DNA from: Streptomyces cyanogenus
GTDB lineage: Bacteria; Actinomycetota; Actinomycetes; Streptomycetales; Streptomycetaceae
Reading direction: 5' to 3'
NCBI RefSeq assembly: GCF_017526105.1
Contig: NZ_CP071839.1
Coordinates: 8,222,001 to 8,286,000 of the forward strand
DNA: 64,000 bases
A model generated the notes under the pieces. It was given only the letters and a program-made list of their open reading frames with translations. It was not told the origin of the DNA and did not search any database. The translations under genes were made by a program, and so were the position numbers. Shown here in pieces: positions 48,527 through 56,796 of this stretch (position 1 is its first letter; each line of letters opens with the position of its first letter).

Positions 48527-49177
48527 TCAGGCGGCGAGGCGCTCCGCCAGCTGTCGCGCCTTGGCGGCCGCGGCCTCGAAGGCACGGTCGCGGGAGGCCT
48601 CGTACAGCGGGACCAGCTCGGCCATCGCCGGGTTCTTCGACGCCATGGTCAGCTCCGGGACGATGAACTCCAGGTCCAGGCCGAGGGCGTCGGCCAGGAC
48701 GGCCTTGAGGTAGTTCTGCACGTACTCGTAGCCCTCGCGCGGGGTGCCCGGCGCGTACGAGCCGCCCCGGCTGGCGATGACGGTGACCGGGGTGCCCTTG
48801 GCGGACGGGTTCTCGCCCGCGGTGCGGCCCATCAGGATCACGTTGTCCAGCCAGGCCTTGAGGGTCGACGGGATCGTGTAGTTGTACATCGGGGCGCCGA
48901 TCAGGATCGCGTCGGCCTGCTCCAGCTCCTCGATCAGCTTCACGCGCTCGGCGAAGACGGCGGCCTGCTCGGGCGTGTGCGCGCTCGGCGGGACGAAGCC
49001 GGCGAGGTGCGCCTCGGCGGTGATGTGCGGAACGGGCTCGGCCGCCAGGTCGCGGTAGACGACCGTGCCCTGCGGGTGCTGCTCCTCCCAGTGCTTGCGG
49101 AAGGCCTCCGTCACGGCGCGGGACGCCGACGCCTCGGCCGGGAAAACGGATGAATCGATGTGCAGCAGGGTGGCCAT
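48527..49177 (-). CDS. azoR: FMN-dependent NADH-azoreductase
   Basis: 216 residues, flavodoxin-like fold of the AzoR family: 'LLHIDSSVFPAEASASRAVT' (FMN phosphate loop), 'ADAILIGAPMYNYTIPSTLK' (FMN isoalloxazine site) and 'VTVIASRGGSYAPGTPREGY'. It reduces quinones and azo compounds with NAD(P)H in the cytoplasm. It starts at ATG 49177 and is divergent from an HxlR regulator, a standard pairing for electrophile or quinone sensing. Confidence 0.94.
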   Translation of the reverse strand: MATLLHIDSSVFPAEASASRAVTEAFRKHWEEQHPQGTVVYRDLAAEPVPHITAEAHLAGFVPPSAHTPEQAAVFAERVKLIEELEQADAILIGAPMYNYTIPSTLKAWLDNVILMGRTAGENPSAKGTPVTVIASRGGSYAPGTPREGYEYVQNYLKAVLADALGLDLEFIVPELTMASKNPAMAELVPLYEASRDRAFEAAAAKARQLAERLAA

Positions 49178-49309
49178 GGGATGTCTCCAGAGAGGTCTCA
49201 GGACAGCCGGACGCCCCAGCGCGTTCGGCTCACGTTTCGTACTGGACTATTTTTAACACATGGACTTACTTTTTCTCAGCACCATACGGTGAAGTAGTAC
49301 CCTGAGGTC
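49178..49309. promoter_or_regulatory. azoR/hxlR divergent control region
   Basis: An AT-rich gap of 132 bases. TGGACTA (49243-49249) and TGGACTTA (49261-49268) form a direct repeat with an 18-base period. GTACT at 49239-49243 is mirrored by AGTAC at about 49296-49300. HxlR regulators commonly bind such paired sites between divergent genes. Confidence 0.5.
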
Positions 49310-49699
49310 ATGGCGGCGGAGCAGAACCACGACAGCGCGGCGTGCAAGCGGGTGGACGACGGGATCACCCGTGTCTTCCAGCTGCTCGGCAAACGCTGGA
49401 GCGGCCCGATCGTGGCCGTCCTGGTGGAGCAGCCCGCCTACTTCACCGACCTCCGGCGGGCCATCCCCGGCATCAGCGAACGCATGCTGTCCGACCGGCT
49501 CGCCGAACTCGGCGCGGCCGGCCTCGTCCTGCGCGAGGTCGACGAGGGCCCCCCGCTGCGCGTGTGCTACCGGCTGACCGACGCGGGCGCGGCCCTGGAG
49601 CCCGCCCTCCGCGCACTCGCGGAGTGGGCGAAGTCCCATCTGCCGGAGGCATCGGCCTGCCCCGAGACGAGCCTGGAGCGGCCCGCCGTACACCGCTAG
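49310..49699 (+). CDS. HxlR-family transcriptional regulator
   Basis: 129 residues, winged helix of the HxlR/MarR-like type: 'DGITRVFQLLGKRWSGPIVA', 'FTDLRRAIPGISERMLSDRL' and 'RVCYRLTDAGAALEPALRAL'. The conserved N-terminal Cys in 'DSAACKRVDDG' is the residue used for quinone or thiol sensing in QorR/HypR-type members. It is likely to repress the divergent azoreductase gene until an electrophile modifies it. Confidence 0.93.
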   Translation: MAAEQNHDSAACKRVDDGITRVFQLLGKRWSGPIVAVLVEQPAYFTDLRRAIPGISERMLSDRLAELGAAGLVLREVDEGPPLRVCYRLTDAGAALEPALRALAEWAKSHLPEASACPETSLERPAVHR

Positions 49700-49899
49700 C
49701 GGCGGATGCGCCGTGGACTGTCCCCGGTCCGGAACGCCGGTCCGCCGGATGGCGGGGGAGCGGGTCGTGGTATCCAACCCTGACCGCCGTACTCGGCGCA
49801 CTGTTCCCGGACCGCGTACGGGCGCTGCACCGCAGCTGACCGGACGGTCTTCACCGAGAAGGAGTTCGCACAGAACCGGGACCGGGCGTTCGACCGCGT

Positions 49900-51378
49900 T
49901 CAGTCCACCGGCCAGGTGTGCACCGGGGCGTTGAGGTGCATGTAGTCGATGTACACCTGGGTCATCCGGCGCAACGCCTCGTGCCGGCCGGCGTGCGTGG
50001 TGCCGGCGACGTGATGGAACATCTCCTTCTGCCACACCGCACCGTTGCGTGCCGTCACACAGCGCTGCTCGATGACGCCGAGCAGCGGCTCCCGCCACGC
50101 CGAGTCCATCCCCGAGTGCTCCAGACCGCGGTGCGCGAGCGGCAGCAGCCGCCGCAGTACCAGCTCCGGCACCGGTACCTCGCCCATCCCGGGCCAGTAC
50201 AGCGGCGCGTCGATGCCCTGCCGGGCCGCGGCGTGCAGGTTGTCCTCGGCGGCCGCGAAGGACATCCGCGACCACACCGGCCGGTCCTCCTCCACCAGGG
50301 CCCGGGTCAGCCCGTAGTAGAACGCGCCGTTCGCGAGGGTGTCGGCCACCGTCGGTCCCGCCGGCAGCACCCGGTTCTCCACCCGGATGTGCGGCAGGTC
50401 GTTCGCCACGGCGTACACCGGCCGGTTCCAGCGGTAGATCGTGCCGTTGTGCAGCGTGAGTTCGGACAGCTCGGGCGTGTCGCCGCTGTCGAGCGTCTCC
50501 ACCGGGTCCTGCTCGTCGCACAGCGGGAGCAGGGCCGGGAAGTACCGCAGGTTCTCCTCGAACAGGTCGAAGACGCTGGTGATCCACCGCTCTCCGAACC
50601 ACACCCGGGGCCGTACCCCCTGCACCTTGATCTCCTCCGGGCGGGTGTCGGTGGCCTGCTCGAACAGCGGGATCCGCGTCTCGTGCCACAGCTCCTTGCC
50701 GAACAGGAACGGGGAGTTCGCCGCCAGCGCCACCTGCACCCCCGCGATCGCCTGCGCCGCGTTCCAGTAGCCGGCGAACTCCTCCGGTGACACCTGCAGA
50801 TGGAACTGCGTGCTGGTGCACGCGGCCTCCGGGGTGATCGTGTCCGCGTAGGTCCGCAGCCGGTCGGACCCGTCGATCTCGATGCGCAGGTCCTCACCGC
50901 GGGCCGCGAAGATCTGGTCGTTGAGCAGCCGGTAGCGGGGGTTCTCCGACAGGGTCTCCTCGGTGATGTCGTCCTGCCGCAGCGTGGGCAGGATCCCGAC
51001 CATGAGCAGCCGGGCGCCGACCGACCGGGCCCGCTGGTCGGCGTGGTTCAGCGCGGCCCGGATCTCCGACTCCCAGGCGTCCGGACCGCCCGCCGTCAGC
51101 CGCCGGGGCGGGACGTTGATCTCCAGGTTGAACCGGCCCAGCTCGGTGGACCAGGCCGGGTCGGAGATCGCCTCCAGCACATCGGTGTTGCGCATCGCCG
51201 GCTCGGCCCTGTCGTCGACCAGGTTCAGCTCTATCTCCAGACCGACCTGGGGCCGCTCCGACTCGAACCGTGCCTCGCGCAGCATCTGCGCCAGCGCGTC
51301 CAGGCACTCGTGCATCTTGATCCGGTACCGGCGGCGGTCCTCGCGGGTGAAGACGAGCGCCGGAACGTCACGCCCCAT
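49900..51378 (-). CDS. GCS2-family glutamate-cysteine ligase-like enzyme
   Basis: 492 residues from ATG 51378 after GGAGGG. ATP-grasp-unrelated GCS2 fold: 'RPQVGLEIELNLVD' with the metal-binding Glu cluster, 'RFNLEINVPPRRLTAGGPDA', 'CTSTQFHLQVSPEEFAGYWN', 'NGTIYRWNRPVYAV' and 'RVENRVLPAGPTVADTLANG'. Such proteins ligate glutamate to an amine or cysteine. Actinobacteria lack glutathione, so this copy may serve ergothioneine-like or other gamma-glutamyl pathways; the substrate is not clear. It stands alone in its direction. Confidence 0.88.
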   Translation of the reverse strand: MGRDVPALVFTREDRRRYRIKMHECLDALAQMLREARFESERPQVGLEIELNLVDDRAEPAMRNTDVLEAISDPAWSTELGRFNLEINVPPRRLTAGGPDAWESEIRAALNHADQRARSVGARLLMVGILPTLRQDDITEETLSENPRYRLLNDQIFAARGEDLRIEIDGSDRLRTYADTITPEAACTSTQFHLQVSPEEFAGYWNAAQAIAGVQVALAANSPFLFGKELWHETRIPLFEQATDTRPEEIKVQGVRPRVWFGERWITSVFDLFEENLRYFPALLPLCDEQDPVETLDSGDTPELSELTLHNGTIYRWNRPVYAVANDLPHIRVENRVLPAGPTVADTLANGAFYYGLTRALVEEDRPVWSRMSFAAAEDNLHAAARQGIDAPLYWPGMGEVPVPELVLRRLLPLAHRGLEHSGMDSAWREPLLGVIEQRCVTARNGAVWQKEMFHHVAGTTHAGRHEALRRMTQVYIDYMHLNAPVHTWPVD

Positions 51379-51732
51379 CGGCCCTCCAGGCCCCTCGTCG
51401 GACACCTCTCCACCCAGCGTCGCACCATCACCCGAGGGGCACCATGCGGGTGGCGATGCCGGTGGGAACGGCATGGAGGCATGGGGTCGGCGGGGCGCGG
51501 GGCATGGGGGTGGGGGCCGGCGGGGTGCGGGGGTGTACGGGCGTGACGGGGGGCGTACGGGCGTGACGGGGAGGCCGGCGGATCTGCGGGGCGGTGTGCG
51601 GGCCCAACCGATCCGAAGCGCCGATTCCCCTTCATCGTGCGGGCCGATCACGCGTCCTTCCCTTCCTGGCGGTGATCATTTGTCAGTAGGGTGCCGCAGA
51701 CCACACGCACCGCCCGCGTCGAAGGAGCCCTC
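51379..51732. other. Divergent intergenic region with G-rich tract and tandem repeat
   Basis: About 350 bases. The plus strand is extremely G-rich from 51468 to 51575 (many GGGG runs). It contains a tandem repeat: GTACGGGCGTGACGGGG at 51535-51551 and again at 51555-51571. TAGGGT near 51688 may be the -10 of the Tat-exported protein gene. No gene seen. Confidence 0.55.
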
Positions 51733-52722
51733 GTGTCCGCGCCCTCAGCCCGCCCCTCCCGCCGCCATCTGCTGACCGGAGGCGCCGGTCTGGCGCTCGC
51801 CGCCTCCGCCGCGTCGCTGGTCTCGCCGCCCCGTGCTGCCGCGGCCGAACCGAAGTCGGCCGCGCTGTACCCGCTCAAGCCACCGCACCTGCTGGAGGCC
51901 GAAACGCTGGTGGAGTACCTGCGGCTGCGTGCCAACCCGTGGGACCACAACCGGTACAACGTGGAGACCGACGGAAAGACCCTCGGCAGAACCACGGTGA
52001 CCTGGGGCCGTCCCGGGCACCCGGAGGAGTTCGAGAACCTGTCCCAGTGCGCGTCGTTCATGACCCTGCTGCTGGAGCGTTCCTACGGTGCCGACACCGC
52101 CTACGGCTGGGCCACCTCGTCCTACTTCGACCAGTACTTCCCGACCAAGAACGCCCCGGCCGGGACCACCCGCACCGGCACCTACCCCACCGCCGAGGAC
52201 CTGCAGGCCGGGTTCCTCAACGCCTCCCAGGTACCGCACTTCGACCCGGTGACCAAGCCGGTCAACCTGCGCCCCGGTGACATCGTCGCCTGGGACAAGG
52301 ACCCCGACGCCAAGACCGTCCCCTACACCGGGCACACGGTGATGATCCGCGCCTACCTGGGGACCTACGCCTCCTCCGTCGACAGCAAGCTCGACGTACC
52401 CGGCGTCGTCCCGCACCTCTTCCAGATCGTCGACTGCACCGACAACCCGCACGGCGGCCCGGACCTCGGCAGCCAGACCAGCATCGACCGCTACCGCGCC
52501 TACCCCGACACCCGGGCCGAGCTGAGCGACGACAACCGCACCTGGACGCAGCACAACGGCGTGGGCTACGGCCACATGGTCTTCTACGCCGACCCGAGCA
52601 CGGGCCTCTTCGTGGGGTACCGCTGGAGCCTCAACAGCTCCGAGCCGTACCCGGCGGTGGCGCAGGCGGTCGACAACAAGCGGCAGATCGCCGCGGGCCG
52701 CGTCAACGCGTTCGTGGTGTAG
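51733..52722 (+). CDS. Tat-exported protein with possible cysteine-peptidase fold
   Basis: 329 residues from GTG 51733, six bases after AAGGAG. The N terminus 'RPSRRHLLTGGAGLALAASA' is a strong twin-arginine signal (SRRHLL). The mature part has 'ENLSQCASFMTLLLERSYGA' with a lone Cys at a helix start, then 'NLRPGDIVAWDKDPDAKTVP' and 'YTGHTVMIRAYL' with a His. This Cys...'GDI'...His layout recalls NlpC/P60 or amidase-type cysteine peptidases, although I cannot name the family. 'GVGYGHMVFYADPSTGLFVG' follows. An extracellular wall-acting role is an inference. Confidence 0.75.
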   Translation: MSAPSARPSRRHLLTGGAGLALAASAASLVSPPRAAAAEPKSAALYPLKPPHLLEAETLVEYLRLRANPWDHNRYNVETDGKTLGRTTVTWGRPGHPEEFENLSQCASFMTLLLERSYGADTAYGWATSSYFDQYFPTKNAPAGTTRTGTYPTAEDLQAGFLNASQVPHFDPVTKPVNLRPGDIVAWDKDPDAKTVPYTGHTVMIRAYLGTYASSVDSKLDVPGVVPHLFQIVDCTDNPHGGPDLGSQTSIDRYRAYPDTRAELSDDNRTWTQHNGVGYGHMVFYADPSTGLFVGYRWSLNSSEPYPAVAQAVDNKRQIAAGRVNAFVV

Positions 52723-52949
52723 GGGCAGCACGGTCGGCGGACCGGACCACGGGTGCGCGGCCCGGATGCGCCGGCCTCGGACACACCGGACTCGGATGCG
52801 CCGGGCCCGGCGGCCGGCGTCCGCAGCAATGGCCGCCGTGCCCGCCGCGCCGGCCGACGCCCGGATCACGGCGCGACGCCCGGATCATGGCGCGGTGGCC
52901 GGATCACGTTGCGGCTGCGGTGCACGGTGCGGCGGGCGGGCCCGGCTGG

Positions 52950-53747
52950 TCAGGTGGCTTTGCGGGCCACGCCGCCGTAGAAGCCGATCTCCTCGGACCG
53001 GGGCGGGGGCGGGGTGTCCGGGCGCCAGAACGGGACCTGGGTCAGGCCCGGCTCGACCAGGTCGAACCCGTCGAAGAACCGCTGCACCTCGGCGCGGGTG
53101 CGCAGGTTCAGGGAGGCGGTCGCCTTGCTGTAGACCGCCTGGGCGGCGCTGCGGTCGGCGAAGTCACCGGTGGCGTGCGAGAGCACCAGGAAGCTGCCGG
53201 CCGGCAGCGCGTCGCGCAGCACGGCGACGATCTCCTCGGGCCGGTCAGCGTCGGCGAGGAAGTGCAGGACGGCGACGAGGAGCAGGGCGACCGGCCGGTC
53301 GAAGTCGATGAGCCGGCGGACGTCGGGGTGGTCCAGGACCGACCGCGGGTCCCGGAGGTCACCGAGGACGATGCCGGTCGTACCGGAGCGGCTGAGCAGG
53401 GCGCTGCCGTGCGCGGCCACGATCGGGTCGTTGTCGACGTAGGCCACGCGGACGTCGGGTGCCACCGACTGGGCGACCTCGTGCACGTTCGGCGACGTGG
53501 GCAGGCCGGTGCCGATGTCCAGGATCTGGCGGACCCCGCTGCCGACGACGTACCGGACGGCGCGCTGCAGGAGGGCACGGTTCGCCCGGACACCGATCCG
53601 TGCCTCGGGTGCCGCGGCGGCGAGCTCGTCGCCCGCCCGCTGGTCCACCTCGTAGTGGTCCTTGCCGCCGAGGAGATAGTCGTAGATCCGCGCGGGATGC
53701 GGTCTGCTGGTGTCGATGCCCACGGCCTCGAAGCCGTCCTGTGTCAC
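52950..53747 (-). CDS. DUF574-type SAM-dependent methyltransferase
   Basis: 265 residues from GTG 53747, seven bases after GAGGAG. It has the Streptomyces DUF574 signature: 'IDTSRPHPARIYDYLLGGKD', 'GVRANRALLQRAVRYVVGSG', the SAM-binding 'QILDIGTGLPTSPNVHEVAQ', 'VAYVDNDPIVAAHGSALL' and 'LLLVAVLHFLADADRPEEIV'. These proteins are abundant in Streptomyces and were found near developmental regulators; substrates are unknown. Confidence 0.92.
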   Translation of the reverse strand: MTQDGFEAVGIDTSRPHPARIYDYLLGGKDHYEVDQRAGDELAAAAPEARIGVRANRALLQRAVRYVVGSGVRQILDIGTGLPTSPNVHEVAQSVAPDVRVAYVDNDPIVAAHGSALLSRSGTTGIVLGDLRDPRSVLDHPDVRRLIDFDRPVALLLVAVLHFLADADRPEEIVAVLRDALPAGSFLVLSHATGDFADRSAAQAVYSKATASLNLRTRAEVQRFFDGFDLVEPGLTQVPFWRPDTPPPPRSEEIGFYGGVARKAT

Positions 53748-54328
53748 GCTGAGCTCCTCTCCACGGCCGGCACGGCCTCGGTCCGCACACGGCTTCCCAC
53801 ACCCCCTCTCAACTGCCGTGCTCGCCTCGGGAGTTCCCGCAGAGGCGGCCGGGTACGGCGAGGCGGAACCGCCGGCCGCCGGTCGCGCGCGGCGGGGTGC
53901 CATGGGCGGTCCGGTGATGCCACGGGCAGGCCGGCGCCGTCCCGGTGACGTCCGGCCGACGACGCCTTCGGCTGTATGCCTCAGCCTGCCGGGTCCCGCC
54001 CGGCCGGCGGTGCCTTCCGCCGGACCGCCTCACCCTGCCGGGCCCCTCCGGCTGGCGCGTGCGGCCGCGGCGTCGGAGGGTCGGAGCAGATCGATCATCG
54101 GAGGGTCGGCGACGGGACCGGCGGTTCCGTCAACTCCGCCGAGATCGTGACCCCACGGACCGGCACGCCGCCTCGCCCCCGAGCGGCGGTGGCCGACCGG
54201 CAGGGACGGGGAACGGTGAATCCATGCGCTCGGGCCGTTCCCCGCCCCGTCGTACTCCGGCCGCCGAGCCCCGGTGACGGCTCGCCCGGACTGTTTTCCA
54301 CACGAGTCAAAAAAATTTCGGGCGGCGA
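53748..54328. other. Intergenic stretch, no gene seen
   Basis: About 580 bases between divergent genes. Several Pro/Arg-rich open frames occur but none has a ribosome-binding site or a family resemblance. A short AT-rich patch (54290-54318, containing a run of seven A) lies just before the ECF-type promoter. Confidence 0.55.
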
Positions 54329-54355
54329 TGTCGAGAACTCCCGGCCGGCTGCGTC
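54329..54355 (+). promoter_or_regulatory. ECF42-type promoter
   Basis: TGTCGA (54329-54334) and CGTC (54352-54355) are separated by 17 bases. This matches the promoter reported for ECF42 sigma factors of Streptomyces in front of DGPF genes (-35 TGTCGA, -10 CGA/TC-like). The transcript would begin about 45 bases before the DGPF gene, consistent with autoregulation by the sigma factor downstream. Confidence 0.7.
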
Positions 54356-54407
54356 CCAGGGCTGAACGCGACCACAATGTGTCGCACGACCACCAGGGAG
54401 AAGCACG

Positions 54408-54815
54408 ATGGCCAAGTACTTGCTGCTGAAGCACTACCGCGGCGCCCCGGCTCCGATCAACAACGTGCCGATGGACCAGTGGACGCCGGAGGAGATCTCG
54501 GCGCACGTGCAGTACATGCAGGACTTCGCGGCCCGGCTGGAGAAGACCGGCGAGTTCGTGGACGGCCAGGCACTCGCCCCCGAGGGGGCGTGGGTCCGCT
54601 ACGACGGTGAAGGGCGCCCGCCGGTCACCGACGGCCCGTTCGCCGAGACCAAGGACCTCATCGCCGGGTGGATGGTGATCGACGTCGACGGCTACGAGCG
54701 CGCCGTCGAACTGGCCGGGGAGCTGTCGGCCGCCCCCGGAGCGGGCGGGAAGCCGATCCACGAGTGGCTCGAGGTCCGCCCGTTCCTCGCCGCGCCGCCC
54801 ACCGTCACGGAGTGA
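54408..54815 (+). CDS. DGPF/YCII-domain protein partner of ECF42
   Basis: 135 residues: 'YLLLKHYRGAPAPINNVPMD' at the N terminus, 'YMQDFAARLEKTGEFVDGQA' and the family hallmark 'PVTDGPFAETKDLIAGWMVI' (DGPF). YCII-type ferredoxin-like fold; several family members are small enzymes of unknown reaction. GGGAGAAG precedes ATG 54408. It lies eight bases upstream of the ECF42 sigma gene and behind an ECF42-type promoter. DGPF proteins are the typical regulon of ECF42 but do not act as anti-sigma factors. Confidence 0.93.
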   Translation: MAKYLLLKHYRGAPAPINNVPMDQWTPEEISAHVQYMQDFAARLEKTGEFVDGQALAPEGAWVRYDGEGRPPVTDGPFAETKDLIAGWMVIDVDGYERAVELAGELSAAPGAGGKPIHEWLEVRPFLAAPPTVTE

Positions 54816-54823
54816 TCCCATCG

Positions 54824-55969
54824 ATGGACGAGGCCCTGCTCAGGAGCCTCACGCCGAGGGTGATCGGGATCCTCGTCCGCCGCGGAGCCGACTTCGCGGC
54901 GGCCGAGGACGCCGTACAGGACGCCCTCGTCGAGGCGGTCCGCGTCTGGCCGGCCGACCCGCCGCGGGATGCCAAGGGCTGGCTGGTCACCGTGGCCTGG
55001 CACAAGTTCCTCGACCAGGCCCGGGCGGACACCGCCCGCCGCCGCCGTGAGGACCTCCACGACGAACAGCCGGCGCCCGGACCCGCGCCCGCGGTGGACG
55101 ACACACTCCAGCTCTACTTCCTGTGCGCCCACCCGTCCCTGACGCCGGCCTCCGCGATCGCGCTCACCCTGCGCGCCGTCGGCGGCCTCACCACCCGCCA
55201 GATCGCCCAGGCCTACCTGGTGCCGGAGGCCACCATGGCCCAGCGCATCAGCCGGGCCAAACGCACCGTCGCCGGCGTGCGGTTCGACCAGCCCGGCGAC
55301 GTCGCCACCGTGCTGCGAGTCCTGTACCTCGTCTTCAACGAGGGTTACTCCGGCGACGTGGACCTCGCCGCCGAGGCGATCCGGCTCACCCGGCAGCTCG
55401 CCGCCCGGATCGACCACCCGGAGGTGGCGGGACTGCTCGCCCTCATGCTGCTCCACCACGCCCGCCGCGCCGCCCGGACGGCGCCCGACGGCAGCCTGGT
55501 GCCCCTCGCCGAGCAGGACCGCGGCCGGTGGGACACCAGGTTGATCGCCGAAGGCATCCGGATCCTGCAGGCGGCCCTCGCCCGCGACCGGCTGGGCGAG
55601 TTCCAGGCCCAGGCCGCCATCGCGGCACTCCACGCCGACGCGCCCACCGCCGAGGAGACCGACTGGGTACAGATCGTCGAGTGGTACGACGAACTCACCC
55701 GCCTGACCGACAGCCCCGTCGTCCGGCTCAACCGCGCGGTCGCCGTCGGCGAGGCCGACGGCCCGCGCGCCGGCCTGGCCGCGCTCGCCGGGCTGGACTC
55801 CGCACTGCCCCGCCACGCCGCGGTGGCGGCCTACCTCCACGAGCGCGACGGCGACCTGGCCACGGCGGCACGGCTGTACGCCGAGGCGGCCCACAAAGCA
55901 CCCAACCTCGCCGAGCGCGACCACCTCACACGCCAGGCCGCCCGCCTCAACACCCTCCGCCGACCCTGA
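54824..55969 (+). CDS. ECF42-family RNA polymerase sigma factor
   Basis: 381 residues. Sigma-70 region 2 is at about 5-75 ('VIGILVRRGADFAAAEDAVQ', 'KGWLVTVAWHKFLDQARAD'), and region 4 at about 105-160 ('LTTRQIAQAYLVPEATMAQR'). The remaining 200 residues form the C-terminal helical, TPR-like extension typical of ECF42 ('LYLVFNEGYSG', 'SPVVRLNRAVAVGEADGPRA' and 'YLHERDGDLATAARLYAEAA'), known to be needed for activity. No anti-sigma gene is present. It probably transcribes its own operon from the TGTCGA promoter. Confidence 0.95.
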   Translation: MDEALLRSLTPRVIGILVRRGADFAAAEDAVQDALVEAVRVWPADPPRDAKGWLVTVAWHKFLDQARADTARRRREDLHDEQPAPGPAPAVDDTLQLYFLCAHPSLTPASAIALTLRAVGGLTTRQIAQAYLVPEATMAQRISRAKRTVAGVRFDQPGDVATVLRVLYLVFNEGYSGDVDLAAEAIRLTRQLAARIDHPEVAGLLALMLLHHARRAARTAPDGSLVPLAEQDRGRWDTRLIAEGIRILQAALARDRLGEFQAQAAIAALHADAPTAEETDWVQIVEWYDELTRLTDSPVVRLNRAVAVGEADGPRAGLAALAGLDSALPRHAAVAAYLHERDGDLATAARLYAEAAHKAPNLAERDHLTRQAARLNTLRRP

Positions 55970-56204
55970 GGAGCCGCGCCCGTATCCCCGGACGGTGCGA
56001 TCGCGGACGCCCGGCGGTGTCGGGCCCGCGGCAGGCACCTTCTTCGTTCAGCGTCCTGCGCCGTGCCCGTGACCTGCGCTGTCGCCATTGATCAGGGTGG
56101 CGGAGCCTGCTGTCCAATCAATCGGCGGCCCGGGAACGTCGAGGTCGTAGGGCACGGACCCGCATGTGGGGTTCGGCCGTTCACCACCTCGGAAGGAGCA
56201 CGTG

Positions 56205-56639
56205 GTGCCGATCGCCACCATCCATCAGCCGATCGCGTTGGGCGTGGCCGCTCTGGCCCTGAGCAGCGGCCTGACCCCCCTCGCCTCCGCGCGGCCCGTC
56301 CGGGCAACTCCCGTACCGCCGACGGTCGTCGAGTACCACTACGGCGTGCGGCAGATCCACACACACGATGGACGGTGCACCGCCCGGCTCGACGCCAAGA
56401 GGACGGCACCCGGTCACTGGTTCGTGCGGGCGTCGTTCTCCAACGTGTCGGGCCAGGGATGCAGCTACCGGCTGTGGCGGAGGACGGGAAACGGGGCCTA
56501 CGGGATGCTGTCCCACGGCCGGCTGGGACGACACCGGACTCACCGGACCGCCTGGTACGAAGACGGGCCCCGGTACAGGGCCATGACGACGGTCGACGAC
56601 GGTGACGGCTGGGGCGGGGCGCACAGCGAGCCGTACTGA
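56205..56639 (+). CDS. Small secreted protein
   Basis: 144 residues from GTG 56205 after GGAAGGAG (GTG 56202 is an alternative). An N-terminal hydrophobic segment ('IALGVAALALSSGLTPLASA') is a likely signal peptide. The mature part is basic and His/Arg-rich with two Cys ('DGRCTARLDAKRTAPG' and 'SGQGCSYRLWRRTGNG'). No family recognised. It stands between the ECF42 operon and the ABC-F gene on the same strand. Confidence 0.7.
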   Translation: MPIATIHQPIALGVAALALSSGLTPLASARPVRATPVPPTVVEYHYGVRQIHTHDGRCTARLDAKRTAPGHWFVRASFSNVSGQGCSYRLWRRTGNGAYGMLSHGRLGRHRTHRTAWYEDGPRYRAMTTVDDGDGWGGAHSEPY

Positions 56640-56714
56640 CCGGCCGCCGTACGACGTCACCCCCGCCGGGAAAACGGCATGCGCCGGTGCGGAGGCCCGC
56701 GTTACCGTGGCGGC

Positions 56715-56768
56715 ATGTCAACGCCCCGAATCTCCTAGCCGAGGACCCGCTTCCACACCAGAAGTGTG
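56715..56768 (+). promoter_or_regulatory. Possible ABC-F leader peptide and hairpin
   Basis: ATG 56715 opens a seven-codon frame (Met-Ser-Thr-Pro-Arg-Ile-Ser) ending in TAG at 56736-56738. It is followed by a short hairpin CACAC-CAGAA-GTGTG (56754-56768), 29 bases before the ABC-F start. Many antibiotic-resistance ABC-F genes are induced by ribosome stalling on such leader peptides. The leader's ribosome-binding site is weak, so this is tentative. Confidence 0.4.
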
Positions 56769-56796
56769 TCCTCTTGCTTTCTCGGAGCGTTTCCAC

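Noticed and set aside
49713..49934. Short plus-strand frames after the HxlR gene
   Set aside because: No start context; runs into antisense of the GCS2 ligase gene.
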